From Haberlea rhodopensis (taxonomy: Eukaryota; Streptophyta; Magnoliopsida; Lamiales; Gesneriaceae): a DNA stretch of 64,000 nt. The DNA is taken from assembly GCA_907163345.1 (NCBI GenBank), contig CAJQUN010001208.1, positions 1 through 64,000 of the forward strand, in the 5' to 3' direction. Positions within the stretch are counted from its first letter, which is position 1. Each line of letters starts with the position of its first letter. Below are positions 50,241 to 63,362 of this stretch, piece by piece. A program made the translations under genes and the position numbers. Under the pieces are notes generated by a model. That model saw only the letters and a program-made list of their open reading frames with translations. It had not been told where the DNA came from and made no database searches.

Positions 50241-52349
50241 CAGGTGAATCTTGGCCCTTCGTTTGAGATGGATTTGCAGAAGATGCAGTGTTCTTCCTAT
50301 TCGGCTTTGTATGGATTCAGCGAGATGGAATCACGGGTTGGCGCTGAAGTATAAGTTCAGTTTCAATAATGATTATCTTGTCCAGGTGGCTCACCATCTG
50401 GGAGTGTATTATTTGGAGTATTTGGTTAATCTCGTAATAAAAAAAATTGTTCATGAATGAGGAGATTCCAGTTGGTGAAAATAAGATCTTGGCAGTTGAT
50501 TACAGCGAATAAACTTGGAATTTATCCATACTCTGCGCTAGATTGGTTTAATCATCATTTACTTTGCTTGAGATTACCAGAACCAATATAGATTTTTTGT
50601 GCTTTTGGCTTTTTCATGAATTTGGTCTTGTTTTAAATTTTGTTTATTGTATTTTTTGGGTTAGAGCATCTCTAATGCTCATTTAATAAAAAAAATTCTA
50701 CGAAAAAAAAACGTGGAATCTTAGAGTCATGGTTCAAGATTTCTCTCCTGGAAAATTACTGGCAAGTTGTACATATTTATTAGAGAGAATTTGTTTTTCT
50801 AGTTTTCTAGGTTTGCTTCTCTGCAATTTTGATTGGCTATCTTTGTTTTCTTGGTCATTTTAGCCATTTTCAACAAGGCATCAAAATGTACAGTGTCATG
50901 CAAACGCTCCAATGGAAAAAAGAATTAAAAAAAAAAAATTGGAAGGTACTGGGACTCAAGTTTAAAACATTAAAACAAATAAAACTTTTATATATAATTT
51001 CCTGGAACATTTTTTGAAATCATATGGAATCATCAATGTTTTTATTTGCAAGGTTCTTCATTATGATGTAAGCTGAAACCGAAAGATTCTGTAGTGTTGC
51101 TTTCAGGGAACTTCAAATTGCATTATATTGTGAAGAGGGAGTTATGTTCTCTTGTTTTTGTAAATTTGTTACTATTTACTTTCCAATAATGGTGGAAGAG
51201 ATGTGATCGCTAATCTTGTTAACTTGGTATGGGACATCAATCCAGTAGTGGACGCGGAATTTTTGTTTAGAGAGGGTCCAAAAATATTAACATAAAAACA
51301 ATAATTTTCTGGGATTAAAATATAAATTGTTGCAAAGGGGCACTTGCCCCCCTTTCCTCAAGGTCGCTCCACCACTGGACATCACAATCATCTTGCTCCA
51401 AGGTCGCTCCGCTGCTGGACATCACAATCAGTACCGAACTAGAACGCTCATGAGTCGTTCAACTCGAACTTGATTACTATCGAGCTCGAGCATTTATATT
51501 ATCGTTCAAAAGCTCGTGAGATTGGTTCAAAAATAACTTGTACAATTGTCATTATCCCATCAATTAATACAACGTTTCCAGGCAAGAGTAAACAAATTTA
51601 GATATGCTAATAGAAACTGCAAAAATCAAATCGTATTCGTCTATATTCATTGTCGGACTGATTTCTAATACATTCAGCTTGTCTTAATCTAGTAAAACTT
51701 CGATATATTGTAAAAGTTTTGGGATTCAGGTACACCTTGTACTCGCACGGAATAAATATTTTTTACTGATAAAAAGAAATACAACGTTAGCCTCATATAC
51801 TATCTACTTCGCACTCAAATTTGAATTAGTTTAACTAGCTCAATGAGTAACTCAAGTTCCAGTTCAAACCTTATCAAGTCTAAATATCACGTTGCAATTT
51901 ATCATGGAGTCGACTTGAAGGCTGCATATGAGAATGTTAACTGAAAGGCTAGCCAAGGGTATTCTGTAGCTAAAAACAAGTGGATCTGGAAAGAATCAAC
52001 TTACATAACATAACTGGAAGTAAAAGGAAAGCCTTGGGGAGTAAATTCTTCCATCCATTAAAGAGAATCCCTTTTCTTGCAAGTGTTCTTACTTTATCCC
52101 AAAAGTAAAATTCCATGCATTGCCGCAGCTTCAGGCGGCACAAAATTTAAAGTAACCTTCGCCTACTTCCCTTACCGAAGATCTCATTTTCGTCAACGAT
52201 ATTCAAACTTGTATAATAATGTCGTCGAACGAATAAAAGATTCATTCAAAATATGAGAAAAATGAGAGACAGGGACAGATGGAGGCCTGGAAAAGAGATC
52301 ATCCATTCAAAGAATACATCAAATGTATTGTCATCATCTCCCCGAGATT
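50241..52349. other. Intergenic region left of the DUF1336 gene
   Basis: No convincing gene. A fragment at 50250-50345 (FEMDLQKMQC...SEMESRVGAE) looks protein-like, but no family was recognised and stops follow. A small inverted-repeat element lies at 51243-51378, followed by a 35-bp tandem copy of its right end (51395-51430). Confidence 0.4.
51243..51378. mobile_element. Small non-autonomous element (MITE-like)
   Basis: The ends CAGTAGTGGACGCGG and CAGTGGTGGAGCGACC (reverse of the right end) are imperfect inverted repeats. The interior GGGGCACTTGCCCCC is characteristic of a widespread plant small element. Target duplication uncertain. Confidence 0.6.
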
Positions 52350-55300
52350 TTACACCGATTCAAGGGGTTCTTCTGAAAACCCGAGCTGTTGATAATTCAA
52401 ATAATCAATTGTGTTTAAACGTATGCAGCACAAGACATGTTCTGGCAACTCTTCCGCTTTGTTACCCTGAAACATACACATAAATTGTTTGCATTAGATA
52501 CGTGACTCGTCACGTCAGGATCTGTTGTTTCAATTGTTATTCATATCGTGTTTCATTCATGCATATAAATGATATGTATCCTTAATATATGCTTTAAAAT
52601 GAATGACATGCAATGATCATTCATCCGTATGCATGGAACGGGTAATATATCAAAAATGTTGACTCGAATGGTACGTACCTGTATTGTTAATCCGAAATCC
52701 AATACACAAAGCTTTAGTCTATCTATGAATGTTTCGAACCCTTTTCTTGAAATGTAGCTAAATCTGTGCATATCCAAATCGATCTCAAAGTAGCTTTCAC
52801 CCTAATAAAGAAAAAGCCTTCAAGATTCAAAGATTTTTGAGAAGTTAACAGAGATCCTATCAATTTGAGGCTCACACTTACAGTGTAAAATTCATGTTGG
52901 GGACGCGAAAGAACTGGTTTCTCATTGTAGGCATGCATGAGCTTCCTCTCTGCAGCACTTAGAGGAAGGTCGTCCACATTTGCTACACGGCCCAATATCT
53001 TCAACCTTTCTCTATAGGGTATGAATGTGTCTCCACGAAAACCTTTAACTTTTTCTACTTCATTATCTATTAGCTTCTGTGATTGGAAAATTATAAATGC
53101 ATGGATTAAAACTGAAAAGAGAAACAGGTATGACACAATATTTTCGCCATAGCAGCAAACAAAATAATCATCTGGATTTTAAAAGAGTATTGCTAACATT
53201 AAAATTAAATTTATCGATTCCCTCACCCTAATCTTTTCTTGAACATGGGCTGAAATTTCCTTGGCAAAGCTATCAGAAAGCTTGAAATACATAACGAAAC
53301 TTATTCCTTCCCCGTCTGTTTCACCCTGGAAAATCGCAGTTGGATATAATGGTATCTGTAAAACAACAAAACATGCCAGTGTCACATTCATTTTCACGTA
53401 GTTAAAACATCTCTGTTTTTCCATTTAAAGAGAAAAAAATGTTCGGAAGAAGTAAATGTGTATGGTTTCATTTGTTGTTAACGGAAATAAAGATCAATCT
53501 ACTTGGTGCAGTGTAACCATTACCTGAACATTTACCACGAGAATTTGTGGAAGTTTCCCCAAAGAATTAACAACAGGAAGTTCCACAAATCGAGCAATGT
53601 GATTAATTTTTCTCTGAGATAAAAATACATCAAGGCCAAAGGGATAATATGCTGAAAATTTTGAGGCAGGCTCCTTCTTTTTATCCCTTTACAGATAACA
53701 TGCATTTGGATATTAATATAGAACGAGAGACTTTATTAGGTTCTAAACACAATTATGAGCAAGACGAGTATAATTTTGTTACCTGAAATAATTAATTCCC
53801 CTAATCTTGAAACTTCCAGGCTCAATGTATGACCAACTGTCGGTCACACTCTTCTCTAACGGACAGAATGGTACTTGAGAACCAGCTATAGGTCTATGAA
53901 GTAATGCTTTTGATGAAACTGGAACACAGAAAGACCAGATATGTTTTCAAATTCATAAGCAGTTATTACTAGAATTCATTTTCTAAGCTTCTAACTTGTC
54001 CAAGAGTTAACCAGAATTTTATATACTTGCTACGACTTACATACTAAGCCTGAACGAACATAGCTTTATGGATGATCCATATTCCCAAAACATTAGATAA
54101 TCATTGTGCTTATAGTAAATTTCAGATGTCCAAACATAGCCAGAGTAGGTACAAGAGCCTGGCTTTTACAGTTTTTTGAATATTTCTCTGGATCAAAATA
54201 CAAATATCGGCACTTTTGGGGAATCCTTTGAAACATAAAAAGAAAGGAATTTCATCCCAGCACCACATCCAAAAAGATGAGGTCAGAATCTTCCCACCAT
54301 TCAAATTCAATTTCGTGAAATTGTTAAATCCAGAGGTATGTGATGACACTTGTTGACAGATTTCTTTTCCAGGTATGTGTGGTTTGTAGGTAAAAGAATC
54401 ATAGTCTCGAAACCATCCACAATGACAGTTACGCAACATTTTGCATCCCTTCCGCAAATGGATCAGTAACGATTACCTTTTTTTATAAAACTACGAAGTA
54501 AACTCAATGAACATAAGAATTGAATCCAATGAGCCAGTCCTAAGGTTAATCAATTAAATATTATGAAGATAAAGGTGACTATGTTTAATGATACCCATCT
54601 ATAGAATTCTCAGCCACCATACACAGATAATGTAATGTTGATGATATCACAACATCATAAAAATATTTATTCACTCACGTATATTGGCTGCAGGATGTCC
54701 TTCTCGCCATTTGAACGAAAGTTTCAGGGCAGCCTTTTTCCTTGTATTGGGAGGGCTAGAGCTTCTTTTCTCGACAGAGGGAACAGACGAAACTAGACAA
54801 GGCAAACAGTTGTTTGGAAGAATTCCACAATTATCCAACAAACTGTCATCACCACCGACATCGTCTCCACCGGAGCCGGATTTCTCATCCAGATATACAG
54901 GCTTCGCTTCACTGAAATGTCCATCGGATTTTGCTCTGCATTCGGAATCACTAGGAGGCACTCCGCTTTTAGCTGATCCATTAACCGAAAGGCATGCAGA
55001 ATTTGCGGTCGGCAAGCCCTCAGTGTATTCAACATAAGATTCGTGTATGATGCTGACATCACCATCCGCATGACTTGTACTTCTGGGAGAAAAAATGTCT
55101 GATCTGGATGTGCCATCAATGCCATTTAGAGAGAGAACATCTGCAGAAATAACACAAACTTCACTAGAAGCTTGGATAACTGAATTGTAGAGAGAGGAAA
55201 AATATAAGAGTTTAGCTTACCGTCAGGAACACTATGAAAATCTTCATCGCTCCAGTCCGAGTCAAGCACTGCAGCAGAATCAAACCATGCTTCCTCAACA

Positions 55301-56576
55301 CTTCCTGAAATCAGAATTATATAGATAAGAACTCCCTCAACACTCAACAGCCTAGAATATTAAAATTGAAGCGCATAGGCAATTGAATCCTCCATGAAGT
55401 TCTGTTTTGAGTAAATTAACTACTTATTAACAATCCAATCCATCTAGAAGAAAATTAAGCTTACATACCACTCCAATAGCAAGAAATTTTTATCCCCTGA
55501 AAGAACCACTAAATAAAAAATAAGATTTCAGCAATAATTACCCACCCCACAAGATCCTGAAACGGTTTAGTAATCTACAAGCGATTGGTTATCAATCAAG
55601 TTCTACCAGCCTCGTGATGACAGTATTTTACAGCTTCAATTGTGTGGAAGTGATGCAAAAAATTAGTCTACTTTTTATCATTTTAATTCCGAAGTACATC
55701 AACTCCCAACATTCTAATATCTCTAACATGGTAACATTAAGTCCCATATAGGGTTGTACTGGGGTTGGGACTTGGGGTTGAGCTCGAGTTGAACTTTTAA
55801 AAATTTTCAGGCTTATAGCTAGGCTTGTGAATTTTCAAGATTGTGCTCCAGACACTCATTGAACTAGCTTATGATAATTAGATTCAAAATAGAATGCAAA
55901 AAAGGATATCATACACTATATTATGATGCGAAAATTGAATCAAAGTGTCAAAAACAAAAATAGATGAAAATTAATCATTCAGTTTTTGCAAAAGTAATAG
56001 GTTATTAATAAATATTATGTAATATATATTTCATAAATAAATAACAATAAAAAGTTCATGAGCCATCTCACGAGATCCCAAATAATAAAAGCTATGTGTC
56101 GATGGAATCTCCAATCACATGGCTCACAGGTTAACCCTGCTCAACTCACGCCTCCACATATTCTATTCCTCTTTGATATCTCAGATTTCACAGCTAGAAG
56201 AAACAAATCCTCTCCAACATATACTCTACTTCAACTTCCATCTCCAATCAATGCAGAATAAGACAAGCCAAATGAAATTAATGACGCCATATAGATACAA
56301 TAACTAACATAAAATCAACTTATCTGAATGTAGAAAAGAATGCCATTATAAACAAATACACAGGAAGGAAAGAGCTGAACCATGAAAAATGGGATTATCA
56401 AAGTGACGATCCACGGCCAAAGGTGCAAACTTTTCGACTCTATCTGATGATCGATCAGACAATTGAGAAGGTACCCTTTTTCTCAAACCCCTTCTTCTTT
56501 TTCTAGAATTCTTCATTCTCGAACCTCGAACTTTACCTCCCACACAATTCTCTGGCAGAGAAACACATCCCCCCAT
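52350..56576 (-). CDS. DUF1336 (EDR2 C-terminal domain) protein, MGGCVS type, nine exons
   Basis: Exons on the minus strand: 56381-56576, 55221-55304, 54679-55140, 53783-53918, 53524-53686, 53227-53355, 52882-53076, 52679-52801 and 52350-52466. All have GT/AG borders and agreeing phases, giving 534 residues, as expected for the family. The start was set at MGGCVSLPENC rather than 11 codons upstream: MGxC is an N-myristoylation/palmitoylation signal conserved in this group, and a basic stretch (KNSRKRRRGLRKRV) follows. SVEEAWFDSAAVLDSDWSD is the usual acidic segment. The EDR2_C domain runs from about residue 300 (PFCPLEKSVTDSWSY) through AIFQGETDGEGISFVMYFKL, KPVLSRPQHEFYT and SYFEIDLDMHRFSYISRKG to LPEHVLCCIRLNTIDY. 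Likely a membrane-attached protein; EDR2 relatives act in lipid binding and defence signalling. This one's role is unknown. Confidence 0.92.
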
Positions 56577-58329
56577 CTCAGGCTTTCTTGAATCTCCCCA
56601 CTCACCCAAAACGAAAAAAATGTTTATTTAAAAAATAATGGGCCAGTTTAATTAGGAAACAAACAAGCTGTCAAGGATCGTACATCGGTATCTCAGTGCA
56701 GAGTAATATCTCCAGCATCAACAGTCTAGAGAGATAAAGGAAAATATGTTAGAGAGAGAAAGGGCGAACACGAAGAGAAACCCCCACCACCACCTCACTT
56801 CTTCCAATCTCTCTCCGAGTAAGTAAATTCGTTGAGATGAATTTCGCCACACTCTACGGAGATTCACAAATAGATACAATCCATTGCATGCAATAAATGC
56901 GAGTCTGTTCATGAAATTATGAACAGCGATAGCTCGTATAAGGGAAGATGAATTATTTGGAAGAAGTCAAAATTGATGATAAATTCTGATGAAATTCTAA
57001 ATTGTAATTACATTAACACAAAATATCTATTATCGAAAGCCCAAATCGATGGAGGGCGGCGGGAGGAGAGAGATCGGTGGTGGGGTATTGTGGAGGTTGA
57101 GATGTAACTGGACTCCAACATGAATGAACCAAATTACATAGAACATTTTAATATAATTATATTATAAAATTACGATCAAACAAATATTATTTATTTTAAT
57201 TTATATATTTCCCTAATATTCTGAATATTCACTTTTTTGAGTAAGTGATGAGCTAAATCAATATTTTGTGATAAATACGACTCAAACTTAAATTTGGTCA
57301 AAATGAGCATGAGCTTTTATCCATCTCGATAAGATGTCGGGGGTGTCATGTCATTTTCGTATTATTAAGATTTGAGAGTTTGGTTTCAGTCTCCAATGAT
57401 TGGACAACTCAGATGCGACGCAATGCGCTCTCACCAGCATAAAAATGTAGGCCAGGATTGTATTTTTCCTTTTTTAGTCTTTTTAATTTTAATTTTTCTT
57501 TTTTCAATTTATTATTATATTTGGTTTGATTATTATTTCAAATTCTTCCAAAATATAAAATAAAATGTATTAAAATAAAGAAGAGGAATTTGAGATACAT
57601 ACTTAATTCTTTACCCAAACAATAATGATGGGTTTGAGCGAGAAATTTGATATCCACTCATTCAAAATCCTTTAATCCAAACAAAACCTTAATTTATTTA
57701 TTTTTACAATTATAACTTGAAATTATTGAAACGAGTTATTCTAAAAAAATATTAATATTAAATTAGATATCATATACGATGAATTAGTTTTATAAATCTA
57801 ATTAGAATACACATATATTCATGGAATTGGGCCCTTTAAAAGATACACTGATTGAGATACAAAGTTGGGCCTCGTATCATAGAGTAATTAGGCCCAACTA
57901 TACGATTCTAACTTCTAAGTGGACGTTTGTAAATGCTTTTACAAACTACTTATCAGTTTTTCAGATAAAAAAAGCATAATTTGAGTGTTTTATTTACTTG
58001 CTTCTGCTATTGCTTCTCTAAAAATAAGCAAAAAAAAAAAGAAGTTGAAAAATAGATCATGGCATGCTTTTGACTGATTTAAGTTGTTTTGTGTCAATTT
58101 TGTAATTAACTGAAGTTTATTAAGTTGTTTTTTATTTAAATAGCAACACTCAATGCTTTTGCTTAAAATCAACTTTTTCCAACTTTAAGCAAAAGTAACA
58201 TAGAAGTGCTTAAGCAATTACAAACACATTCTAAATGGCTTTATATTGTGTTGATTCAACTATGCATATGTTCATTGATTCATCTTGATTATAGTATGTA
58301 TCATCATTATGCATATTAAAAACTCATTA
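56577..58329. other. Upstream region of the DUF1336 gene
   Basis: Probable 5' UTR and promoter on the minus strand (56577-57110, with a CT-rich block seen as GAGAGAGA at 56730-56760), then AT-rich DNA without a gene. Confidence 0.45.
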
Positions 58330-58473
58330 GCCATCGTAGGCGTTCTGCTAACCGGGTGGCTCATGATTTAGATGTTCATGCAATTTTAGTTGATCAGGTT
58401 TCTGCTTCTTTGGAATCATGTCCTCTCTTTTTACGCTCGTCTGTATTTGCTTACTTGGCAACCAACTCTTAAT
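58330..58473 (+). pseudogene. Fragment of a LINE-type RNase H domain
   Basis: The plus strand gives RRSANRVAHDLDVHAILVD and SLESCPLFLRSSVFAYLA, resembling the end of plant RVT_3/RNase H domains in non-LTR elements (REANxVAHxLA ... CPxFIRxLVxxDxx). Only the last third remains, followed by a stop. Confidence 0.55.
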
Positions 58474-59539
58474 ATATTCCTTTCCTTTAAAAAAAACCGT
58501 TTACACTATATTATTATGTACTAGTGTCGACGCACACGTATTGCGTTTGTAACCTCATTCGATTCATCATAACCCAAATGAAATCTTGTTCCATGTTTGA
58601 AAAATAATGAAGATGAAATAAACGTGAAAATAGTGGAGATGAAACAAACGTGATGGTGTAGGGCATAAAATTTTCATTGGCGATTTTCAACAAAAGCGGG
58701 AGTAGTTAACAGAGGAAATTGAATTGAGGAGTTAAAAAATATGAAACCAATATTTTAAAAAATGGAGACGACCAATAAACATGTGTAACAATAAAAATAA
58801 AAGTTTTCAATAAAAGTGTGGGAAATGACATTTTTGGGTTTTCGAAAAAAGTTTCACAAAAAATGATATCATATGACATCATCAGGTCCTCTTGTATATT
58901 ATGCGGAGCAAATAATAAAAACTTAATTATTTTAAAAAAAATTGTGGACACTAGTTTAGCCAGCACTTGTTTTACCTAGAAATACGATATTTATAGAAGT
59001 ATCTTTTTACAATGAAATTTGGTGAAAAAGTTGTCTGTGAATATAGTTGATCATGGTTTTACTTGATCAGTCAGTCAATATGATTGGTTATATGGATCAT
59101 CTCGATCCACATAAAACAAAATCAATGTTTTGCGCTAGCTGGCTACTCCTAACACAATTTTTTCCTTTACACGGGTTTTAGACCGGCCATGGCGAAGTTA
59201 TTTGAATGGTAACATCTTAAAGTTATTTTTAACAATTTGAAAATTGAGCGAATTTTTCGAGATTTGATATACAAATACCTATCAATTGAATTTTTTTGTT
59301 GCAAAGGAAAAAAATATATTATTGGAAGTATTACTTTCCTCTATTCTTCTTCCCGACTCCGCCGCTGATTCAAATCTTTTAATATATCACAAAATACCTT
59401 ATAAATATTTAGTTAATAAGTAAAATCATACATATTTTCGTGTACCTAATTATTGGAATTAGACAAAAGTGGCAAAATCTACTTTATTTGATATTCTCAA
59501 ATCATATATGGGAAAATTCTTTCACGCACCGTATGTAGG
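58474..59539. other. AT-rich intergenic DNA
   Basis: No gene, RNA or clear repeat was seen. Confidence 0.5.
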
Positions 59540-60446
59540 TCTTAAGACTCCCGAGAATTTTAATTTGGTATCTGGGTTGTTGGATTCAAGGTTCGTAATT
59601 GATTCTCATTGACTTGTAATTGATTCTCATTGACTTGTTGAACCTTGGAATCGTGTTGGTAGTGAGACTTGGAGTCTGGGGAGCTTTGGTTTGAGGTTTG
59701 AGATGTAACTGAGTGAGTAGGAGATAATTTATTGAACATTGTTGTTATTGGAGATTTTGGGGTGCGAGTATTTGAGACTCGGATCTTGGAGACTTGGTAT
59801 TATATATATCAAGTTGACTCGGTGTTCAATCGTTTCCCTTCCTCTCCCTCTCCCCTCTCTTCTCATGCGCCTCTCTTCTCTTCCCTTCTGTTTTTTATTC
59901 AAGAAGAAATCGACGGGGGCTCGATTTTTGGTGGATGTTCGAGCTAGATTGTTAGGTAATCTTCTTCATCCTTTGCTTATCTATGTTTTGAATGTGGTTT
60001 TGTAGATTTTGATATAGTTTTGGAGATGATTTAGTTTGGGTTAGGTGTTGCAAAAATCTTGATTTATTGTTGGATTTCTTTGAAAGAAATGGTGTTGTGG
60101 TCCTTGTTTAATGTTCGAGGATGTTTGTTTGCGGTTAGTTTTGGATTGATTGGCATTTTTGGCCAAAATCCGTCATGGATCGTGTTAGGGTCGTAGTAGT
60201 GTTTAGAAGGGGGTTGAATAAACATTAGATTCAATTTCTATTCTTCTTGTTACAACAGGCTGTTAAATACTGCAGTAGCGTGGAAGACGTCCGCTGAACT
60301 TGTGAGATAAAGTAATTGAATGATAATATACAATAAGTAAATGGCACAATATATGTTCTGGAAGTTCGAAGCACGACGCTTCTACGTCTCTCATTCTTCA
60401 TCTGCAGGAAGTTTACACTAGAAGACTTTGGCTTACACTTTACAAT

Positions 60447-62505
60447 TGTAAGGACCCTGGTTCCTTAAATGTGGATTAAAGGCATAATTAAAATTTTCAT
60501 GCATAAACGGAGTATAAAAGTTGTGTTGGTGCCTTGAGCTATTAGGTTACAGTGCCAAAATAAAGTTCCAAAATGGATTAATTACATTCTCATCCAATGA
60601 ATATTAATCATATAGTTTTACACTACTCCTAGAGTAGATACTATACAAATGAATATGCCTGCTACCAAGAGCACTCCTCACTAGCTCACCGCACCAACTC
60701 GCCTTAGTCCGTCCGCCCAAAAGTACCTACAGGATCAACCCCCAAAACCATGAGCATGTACAAAATCATATTCACAATAATATGATAGCAATTCAAATGC
60801 ATAAATAGTAAATGTGATTCACTTCCTGTATGTAACACATTTAAATGCTCCCTTGGGTTGTCCTTGTACCACATTATAACCAATAGATTATATTATCAAT
60901 AATGTATGTCATGACATGCACCGATTCCCATATATTCCGTGTTCAATTCCCGAGTCTTATTATATCAGTGGCATAATACCCCTCGCGTTAACATGACAGC
61001 GGAAATACCCCTCGCTTAGACAATACCAGCGGCACTAATATCCCTCGCTATAAATATGACAGCGGTCGTGTTCTTCGATTCATATTAGCGGCAAATATTC
61101 TCTCATCGCTACGGTATGACAGCGGCAAGTATTCACATCGCTACGCCACTGGCGGCAAGTATTCTTCATCACTGGAATATAAATCCCGACTCACAATCAC
61201 ATGCAACAATGCATCCAATATACACATGCAACCAAAATGCATGACCAAACCATGTATGCAATCCATAATGCATAAACAATACTACATATGCAACCACAAT
61301 GCATAATCAATTCCATGTGTGCAACCATAGTGCATAACCAATTCAAAGCGTAATAAATACGTTTTATCGTTCAATGCCCGTACGTCTCACTACGTACCTT
61401 AGTCCCAAAATGTGATGTGTTGTGGACTTTAACTCCTAAGTTGTGTGGCCACCTGTGATGGTTCTACACATTCACACAAATCAATATTAGGAGTCAATAA
61501 TAGTCCAATATCCAAAAATTCCACAAAATATTCAAAAACACCACATTTTGTATCTCGCGGTCGATCGCCACGAGGGGCCGATGGATCGCGAGATCACACT
61601 GTCCGATCCTGAATTTTCTCTGCTTTGGCGATTGATTGCCACAAATGGCGTGATCGATCGCCAGCCTCTCCGATCGATCGTCCAAGAGTGGCGATCGATC
61701 GCCAGGCGCTCCAAAAGCCTACTGCCTGTGCGCGATCGATCGCCTGAAATGGGCGATCGATCGCCAACCCCTGTAACCCGAAAATCCTCCATTTTTGCTC
61801 CAAAATTCCTTCCAATCCATACCAACACTTAAACCATCAAACCAACAACATAAATAACAACACATACCTTCAAAATACACCTTAAAGCTACCATAAATCC
61901 AACCTTCAACTCAAATAATACCAACCCATAAAAACCCATTTCAAATCCATACAAAACCACAACAAACTCAATCCAAACACAACAAAAACAACAAGGAGGC
62001 ATCCATACCTCTTGGGGACTCCAAATCACCCAATAAACTCCACAAATCCAACTTTTGGAAAGATTTCTCTTCACCTCTTTACTAAGTTTCGAAAATGTGA
62101 GGTAGAGAAGGGTTTTGGATTAGTTAATTGGGAAAGTAGAAAATGAAGGTATAAGGGGGATTGGGGTATAAGTGGGTTGGGTTTAATTAAATTACACCCC
62201 ACCATTCTACGGTGTATAAAACACCCCAACATGATATTTACAAGGCATTTTACCATAATGTACCAAAATCACAATTAAAACATGGTTCTCCCATATAATC
62301 ACAAACCATTTCAATTAACCATTAAAATTCCCAATTACTCAACATGATAACGTGCACCCCGAAATGCTCTACCGGGTCACTCCCACCATGTGACTAAGCA
62401 TTTCACCAAGATAATTAATGCCAACACCAATATTAATTATCTCCATAAAAATCACATAAACATAATTAACGTCCAATTGTAATTAATTATTTCGGGGATA
62501 TCACA
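60447..62505 (-). mobile_element. Gypsy (Tekay-like) solo LTR at the core of the nest
   Basis: 2.06 kb. On the minus strand it starts TGTGATATCCCCGAAAT and ends CAGGGTCCTTACA. It is flanked by the exact duplication ACAAT (60442-60446 and 62506-62510). It is homologous along its length to the LTR at 4793-6827, including the palindrome array and the GCCGCT/GAGCGAGG blocks (60960-61170). No internal region is present. Confidence 0.87.
61557..61772 (-). repeat. GATC palindrome array in the core solo LTR
   Basis: Eight ATCGATCG-type units with start-to-start distances 21, 50, 22, 20, 21, 41 and 21 bp along the plus strand. Read in LTR orientation this is the same spacing pattern as 5555-5764. Units are mostly GGCGATCGATCGCC. 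Confidence 0.9.
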
Positions 62506-63254
62506 ACAATATACAATCTTCTTAGACACTCACACAAATTGGCCTAGCAATACAACTCTTTAGTTGCTTACAACGTGTTTTACAACACTTACACAAAGTA
62601 TAAATCTCTTAAGCTTTAAGTGTTCTTAAGCAGCAGACTCAATAGACTTTGATCTTCAGGATCACAGTAAGGCTTTTTTGCTGCTCTTGCAACACGTCAG
62701 AATATTTCAATGGACGTGTTGAATGTTTTGCTTGAATTGAATGAAGTTGATTTTGTCTTTTGAATCTTAATTGAATTGTTCAGCTATTTCTTCATTCTTC
62801 ACCTTGACGTATTTATAGACATAGCAGTCTAACAACAACTTTTCTTCAATTGGAAAGATCTGCGTGAAAGCAGCTTCCTGATTTTTCTTCCAAATTCTTT
62901 TTGTCTTCTTTCCAATTCTGTTAATCAATGACTCTTTCAATCTGACGCTATTGGTGGCATTGATATAGTAGTGTGGCACTCTGTTATACCTTTGTCAGAG
63001 TGAGTTTGCACTTGTTTTGCCTTGTTGCTTTATACGTCTGCTGACTTCTCCTTTACTGTATACCTGATGGTTACAAGGTCAGCTGATGTCATTTCCATCA
63101 TCTGCTGGATAGTTACTAGTTACTTAGTCTTATGGACTGGAGTCAACTAATAACTTCTTAGACGTCTGCTGGTACTCTTGTTCCAGTGGACATTCACTCT
63201 TTGCATCCGGTAGATGATAACTCTTGGTCTTTGGACCCGATAGATCTATTTTTA

Positions 63255-63362
63255 TCTTTTCACCGGTAGATAGCTCTTCACCCGACAGATAGTTTTTCAC
63301 TCGGTAGATAGCTCTTCACCCGAAAGATAGATTTCACTCGGTAGATAACTCTTCACCTGGTA
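63255..63362 (-). repeat. ~19-bp tandem array in the SIRE-like solo LTR
   Basis: Alternating units CGGTAGATAGCTCTTCAC and CCGAcAGATAGttTTTCACT of 18-20 bp, about five in a row. Confidence 0.8.

Noticed and set aside
54122..54457. 111-aa ORF on the minus strand in intron 3 of the DUF1336 gene
   Set aside because: It lies inside an intron whose flanking exons join in phase. The peptide (CHCGWFRDYDSF...) has no family I could recognise and no splice context. It may be an old insertion, but there is not enough to call a gene.
58330..58473. A functional RNase H gene
   Set aside because: Only the final part of the domain is present, followed by a stop and AT-rich DNA; kept only as a LINE remnant.
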